Source: Spirochaetota bacterium (GTDB lineage Bacteria > Spirochaetota > B62-G9 > DRHN01). Taken from it: a stretch of DNA of 45,931 nucleotides. A program made the translations under genes and the position numbers. Location of the stretch: assembly GCA_016934265.1 (NCBI GenBank), contig JAFGTF010000035.1, positions 1 through 45,931 on the forward strand, written 5' to 3'. Below the pieces are notes generated by a model. That model ran no database searches, was not told where the DNA came from, and worked only from the letters and a program-made list of their open reading frames with translations. Positions 42,276 through 45,931 of this stretch are shown here, one piece after another; position 1 is the stretch's first letter, and each line of letters opens with the position of its first letter.

Positions 42276-42863
42276 ACCTCCAGAAAGGGCTGCATCTCGC
42301 TGAAAGCAGTCTTCAGTATATCACCGCACATGAAGAGTGCCATCGTTAATATACTATAACAGGGTATAGGTTGTTTTAACAGCACGATACGATTTCGTGC
42401 TCGCACTACGGTTCTTCGTCCTGTGCCGGGAAATAATCAATACGACACCGTATCCTATTCTTGATAATTTCCGATATATCAATATTAAAATCAAGGTCTT
42501 GCCCGTATTATATCTTCCGGCAGGTACAAACCGGTCTGAATACTATTCCCCCCCCGGTGTATATACCCGCCGGTATAGGGTGCGGAGCCTCGATCACAAA
42601 AGTATGAAAGCTGTTGCGGGCGGAAAACCTGGAAGCCTGATCGTTGTTACAGACGTGCATCGAGATCATATATCGGACTACGAACCGAATTCATACAAAT
42701 AACACCGGCAAACGACGGTATCCATCTGATGCAGACACCGATTGTGCGGCAGGGATACCCAAACGGGTTTTAATAGGGCGGCTACATTCGTTCCAAATCC
42801 TCTTAGAGCTCTCAGTACCGGTTTGAAAGACGACTATACCGGGCAAAACCGATCCAGGGGGAA
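42276..42863. other. Intergenic region, no gene supported
   Basis: About 590 bases upstream of the sensor kinase gene. A rightward ORF of 101 codons at 42397-42702 lacks a ribosome-binding site and family similarity. Around 42553-42575 a short purine/pyrimidine inverted motif (CCGGTGTATATACCCGCCGG) is present. I see no RNA gene or repeat. Confidence 0.4.
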
Positions 42864-43358
42864 TCATTCTTTTACTTTATATGTACGGACCAACTTGGTG
42901 TAGATGCGTTTTAAAGACCGGTGCGTGTGACCGGTGATGCTGCAGTCTGAGAGCACATCGCTTCTCTCACGGGAAAACCAGGCGAAAAGCCGGCGTGCGG
43001 CATCGATCTCGTCTTCCGAGGCGTGACAAATCCTCACCATGCACCGCATCTCCTCGCGGGTGAAAAACAGCCGTATTCCCCCTACCGATACGGTAAAATT
43101 CTCACCGCCCGTCTTCTCTTCTATCTCCACCTCATCTATTTCGTCATACTGCTTTATATCTTCCGGGACCCCTTTTTTTTTCTGGGCCTCGATGCCACTC
43201 AATTTTTTATTCAAAGATTCGACATTCTGGTTGTATATGAGGATATTCGCCTGCTTCATGAGAAACAGAATCCCTTTCGTGTCGATTCGCGTTATCATTT
43301 CCGAAAGCTCTTCAAGGATTTTCTGCCGGCTTGCTTCTTCTTTGTCAGGCTCTCGCAT
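42864..43358 (-). CDS. Hypothetical soluble protein (164 aa)
   Basis: I do not recognise a named family. The protein is charged, with an N-terminal helical region (EEASRQKILEELSEMITRID, then GILFLMKQANILIYNQNVES) and a lysine-rich linker. The second half, with VSVGGIRLFFTREEMRCMVRIC and ASEDEIDAARRLFAWFSRE, ends in a basic helix SLKRIYTKLVRTYKVKE. No signal peptide or membrane segment. GAGGAG precedes the ATG at 43358. The codon use and strong helix pattern make it a convincing gene. The basic C-terminus might bind nucleic acid, but this is speculation. Confidence 0.75.
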   Translation of the reverse strand: MREPDKEEASRQKILEELSEMITRIDTKGILFLMKQANILIYNQNVESLNKKLSGIEAQKKKGVPEDIKQYDEIDEVEIEEKTGGENFTVSVGGIRLFFTREEMRCMVRICHASEDEIDAARRLFAWFSRERSDVLSDCSITGHTHRSLKRIYTKLVRTYKVKE

Positions 43359-43504
43359 ACCATTCTACTCCTCGCATCGAAGGCCATACGACCTGCGAGC
43401 CGTTACCGCTTCGCGCGTATCCACCCCGTTTGATTAGGCCCTCATCCGGCATCCGCAACGGCGGAACATTCCGGTATCGTCCCGCCCGCACCGTACTCGA
43501 AACA

Positions 43505-44665
43505 CTACCCGTCCATCTTCTCGACCTCGTGCCACCTGCCGTCTTCCATCGATCGGCCCATCGCCTCCAGAACGGCTTGGTTCTTCAATCCGTCATATAT
43601 GCTCGGCTCGGGCATCCGGTCGGCTGCGATGGATTCGAGGAGGTGGTAGACCTGGTTTATCTGGGAGTGTTCCCACCCTATCATATGTCCGGGCGGCCAC
43701 CATGCGGCCATGAACGGATGCGTCGATTCCGTCACCAGAATCGTTTTAAAGCCCTGCTCGTCTCCGTCCTCCGCTGAAAGAAGCTCCAGCTCGTTCATAC
43801 GCTCCAGGTTGAAACGGAGGCTTCCCTTGCTCCCGTTTATCTCGAACGCGCCGCCGTTCTTATGGCCGATGGCGAAGCGCGTTACTTCGAATGTGCCGAG
43901 GGCGCCGTTTTCGAACCTCGCAAGCGAGATCACCGCGTCGTCCACAGTCACTTCCCCCGTCTTCTCGCCCGCTTTTGCGCTCAAGCCCCCTTCCTGTGAG
44001 GGAAGCTTCCTCTTTTTGATGAAGGTCTCCGCGGTAGCCGAAACGGATTTTATATCACCGACGAGCCAGAGCGCCATGTCGACAATATGGGCACAGAGGT
44101 CTCCAAGCGCACCGGATCCCGCCGTCTTTTTATCGAGCCGCCATACAAGCGGGAAATCCGGATCCACGATCCAATCCTGAAGATATAAGGCCCTGAAATG
44201 GAAAATCTTTCCGAGTCTTCCCTCGTTCATAATCTGCTTCGCAAATGTGAGGGCTGGAAACCTTCTGTAGTTGAAGCTTACCATATGCTTCACTCCCGCT
44301 TTCCGAACCGCATCCGCAATCCGCTTCGCTTCCTCGATGTTCATCGCCAGCGGCTTCTCGATAAAGACGTGCTTGCCGTGCTCCGCTGCGGCGATTGCAA
44401 TCTCCGCGTGCGACGAATTCGGCGTATTTATATCCACGATGTCGATATCGTCGCGCTCCACGAGCTTCTTCCATGAAGTCTCGTAGCTCTCCCATCCGTA
44501 TTTCTCCGCGGCGGCCTTCACTCCCTCCTCGTCTCTTCCGCATATCGCCTTCAGCTCGGGAACAAGCGGCGAATCGAAAAAAACAGGCACCTGCCTCCAT
44601 GCATTGCTATGAGCCTTCCCCATGAATTTATACCCCACCATCCCGACTCGTATCTTTTTACTCAT
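43505..44665 (-). CDS. Gfo/Idh/MocA-family NAD(P)-dependent oxidoreductase
   Basis: A 386-residue dehydrogenase of the glucose-fructose oxidoreductase/inositol dehydrogenase family. The N-terminal Rossmann loop is GMVGYKFMGKAHSNAW, an unusual GxxGxxG variant with Tyr-Lys-Phe. DINTPNSSHAEIAIAAAEHGKHVFIEKPLA is the conserved EKP region, and GDLCAHIVDMALWLVGD carries the catalytic DxxxH-type histidine. Family members oxidise or epimerise sugars, sugar acids or inositols. GGGAGG precedes the ATG at 44665. It stands alone in a sugar-rich chromosome region. Confidence 0.92.
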   Translation of the reverse strand: MSKKIRVGMVGYKFMGKAHSNAWRQVPVFFDSPLVPELKAICGRDEEGVKAAAEKYGWESYETSWKKLVERDDIDIVDINTPNSSHAEIAIAAAEHGKHVFIEKPLAMNIEEAKRIADAVRKAGVKHMVSFNYRRFPALTFAKQIMNEGRLGKIFHFRALYLQDWIVDPDFPLVWRLDKKTAGSGALGDLCAHIVDMALWLVGDIKSVSATAETFIKKRKLPSQEGGLSAKAGEKTGEVTVDDAVISLARFENGALGTFEVTRFAIGHKNGGAFEINGSKGSLRFNLERMNELELLSAEDGDEQGFKTILVTESTHPFMAAWWPPGHMIGWEHSQINQVYHLLESIAADRMPEPSIYDGLKNQAVLEAMGRSMEDGRWHEVEKMDG

Positions 44666-45126
44666 ACATACCTCCCTTATTCTGTTCGTCGAGTTACTGC
44701 GGTCTTCGTTCGCGTAATTCGTTACTGAGTACCCTTCTAATCGTAACAGTACGGCGTTTTACTGTCAATCCGAATGTCGAAGAACGCTGCACCGTAAAAA
44801 GGGTCACGCACCGGTCCCACGCTGAACGTACGGTTTTTTCTCTTTCAAAGGCCTGTGTCTTCAGCGATCCGGGATGCCTCCTCGCGACGACCTCAAAACC
44901 GTCTCGTAACACGGCCCGAATCGGCAAAGACGGCATACGCGATTCGTATGTCGTTTCCATGATACTCACGTTTTCGTAATTCGATAAGGGATGCCGACGA
45001 TTTCAAAAAATCAAACATCGTTAAACGTTCTTTCATCTTCATAAAACAGACAGAAAAAAATATTGAGGTTTAATAAAATGCCTTTTTGGGATTTGTCTAC
45101 CGTACATTACTACTCAGAATACGGCG
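44666..45126. other. Intergenic region, no gene supported
   Basis: About 460 bases. A leftward ORF of 91 codons (44694-44969) has an arginine-rich, low-complexity product without family likeness, so I do not call it. GTTAAACGTT at about 45018-45027 is a short palindrome with a central CG that might be a LacI-type operator for the MocA-type gene, but it is a single weak match. Confidence 0.35.
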
Positions 45127-45660
45127 CTAGCGTACCGTATACGCACAGATGTCCGATTCCACGTCCATTCTGGTATAGGCAAGCGTCGGAAAGTGGAAGG
45201 TGTTTGAGACGATTCTCGTTCCGGGCTTGAGCTCCCGTACAAGCTTTTCCTCAAGCCTGTCGTTTGTCCTCTGCAGCAGGTAGCAGACCACCACATCCGC
45301 ATCGTCGAGTTCTACCGCAAACAGGTCTTGACGGATCACTCGAACTTTCTTCCGTAATCCAAGTACCGTGATCAACAGCTGACACCAGAGGAAGCGGAAC
45401 GGCTCTATTTCCACGCCCACCGCGCGCGCGCCGAAGCGGCGCGCGGCCGCTACTATGATGCGCCCGTCGCCGCATCCGAGGTCATACACCACTTCACCTC
45501 GTTTTATCTCCGCCATGGCCAGCATCCTGCGCACCTTCTGCTTGCTGCTGGGCCAGTAGGGCGCCCCCCTCTTCTGAGGCCATCGGAAAGAAACGGCGGC
45601 GCATATTCCTAAACCAATTATCGAAAGTGCAATATAGTGGGCGGTCTGGAACATCCGCAT
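45127..45660 (-). CDS. Membrane-anchored class I SAM-dependent methyltransferase
   Basis: A 177-residue protein. An N-terminal hydrophobic helix (YIALSIIGLGICAAVSF) should anchor it in the membrane. The Rossmann methyltransferase core follows: motif I is VYDLGCGDGRIIVAAA, the acidic end of strand 2 is VGVEIEPF, and RVIRQDLF and DADVVVCYLL are later strands. Proteins of this small type are often annotated as RNA methylase or class I methyltransferase, with unknown targets. The start is the ATG at 45660. The gene has no clear operon partner. Confidence 0.85.
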   Translation of the reverse strand: MRMFQTAHYIALSIIGLGICAAVSFRWPQKRGAPYWPSSKQKVRRMLAMAEIKRGEVVYDLGCGDGRIIVAAARRFGARAVGVEIEPFRFLWCQLLITVLGLRKKVRVIRQDLFAVELDDADVVVCYLLQRTNDRLEEKLVRELKPGTRIVSNTFHFPTLAYTRMDVESDICAYTVR

Positions 45661-45837
45661 ATCCCCGTTTCATTGACATTGTGCGCCCTCGTTTCGAGAA
45701 TGCACGTCATTTCATCCGCTCTTATGATACTCGCTATCCGCTGTAACGAAAAGAGGAATAGTGCTCTGTGAGTTCTTTAATGATGGCGACATGATATACC
45801 CCTCATCGCCCGTATATACCGCCGCCGTATTCATATA

Positions 45838-45931
45838 TCAGAGAGTCACCTTCAGCTCGTCTATACCGAGGTCTTTCAGGTCCTTTATCTGCGTCTCTTC
45901 CCAGAGCGTTCCCTTTCGTACTAAGACGAGC
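45838..45931 (-). CDS. C-terminal end of a gene that continues past the right edge
   Basis: Leftward, the last 30 codons read LVLVRKGTLWEETQIKDLKD then LGIDELKVTL, ending at TGA 45838-45840. The frame is open to the window edge and amphipathic, so it is probably the end of a real gene. Too little remains to name a family. Confidence 0.5.
   Translation of the reverse strand, partial: LVLVRKGTLWEETQIKDLKDLGIDELKVTL

Noticed and set aside
44694..44969. Leftward 91-codon ORF upstream of the MocA-type gene
   Set aside because: Low-complexity basic product, no ribosome-binding site and no family similarity.

Overview
The window reads as part of the chromosome of a heterotrophic, probably anaerobic bacterium rich in carbohydrate uptake systems. 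Two CUT2-type sugar ABC transporters, FGGY kinases, MocA and SDR dehydrogenases, PAS-rich sensor kinases and a corrinoid methyltransferase cluster together resemble Spirochaetota from anaerobic sediments. That assignment is an inference: there is no rRNA, tRNA or other marker gene, and several other anaerobic phyla carry the same families. No CRISPR array, intact insertion sequence or phage gene was seen.

Layout. (1) 1-5.3 kb: a transketolase subunit cut by the left edge, a sugar ABC permease and ATPase, a divergent DUF1349 gene and a FucI-like sugar isomerase. Three LacI-type TAAAACG operators lie in the promoter regions. (2) 5.4-6.0 kb: a decayed TIM-barrel sugar isomerase, then an AbrB-radical SAM-SPASM protein (6.2-7.4 kb). 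(3) 7.5-10.0 kb: an arsenic cassette (membrane permease, thioredoxin-like protein, a 66-aa protein, arsenate reductase) divergent from an ArsR repressor across a 13-bp inverted repeat. (4) 10.5-12.0 kb: an FGGY kinase, then a decayed SDR gene. (5) 13.0-24.7 kb: the most interesting part. It holds a corrinoid protein, an MtmB-family methylamine methyltransferase homologue with isoleucine in place of pyrrolysine, a HutC-type GntR regulator, a MoxR AAA+ ATPase and VWA protein linked by an A AAA AAG frameshift site, and a complete branched-chain-amino-acid-type ABC transporter. Copies of a CTGTATAGACAG operator sit in the promoters of both the methyltransferase operon and the transporter operon, so they look like one regulon. 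(6) 24.7-25.6 kb: a choline-kinase-like gene, then another SDR relic. (7) 26.1-35.7 kb: a long leftward catabolic operon (Tat-exported sugar-binding protein, ATPase, two permeases, three SDRs, glycerol kinase). (8) 36.5-42.3 kb: two multi-PAS histidine kinases and a stand-alone receiver. (9) 42.9-45.9 kb: a hypothetical protein, a Gfo/Idh/MocA dehydrogenase, a small membrane-anchored methyltransferase and a gene end at the right edge.

How it works together (inference): the cell imports sugars or polyols through regions 1 and 7, then oxidises, isomerises and phosphorylates them. Region 5 looks like an inducible system that imports a methylated compound, probably an amine, and transfers its methyl group to a corrinoid protein. 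The AAA+/VWA pair would serve as its maturation or activation machine. The methyl-accepting partner enzyme and a RamA-type activase are not in the window.
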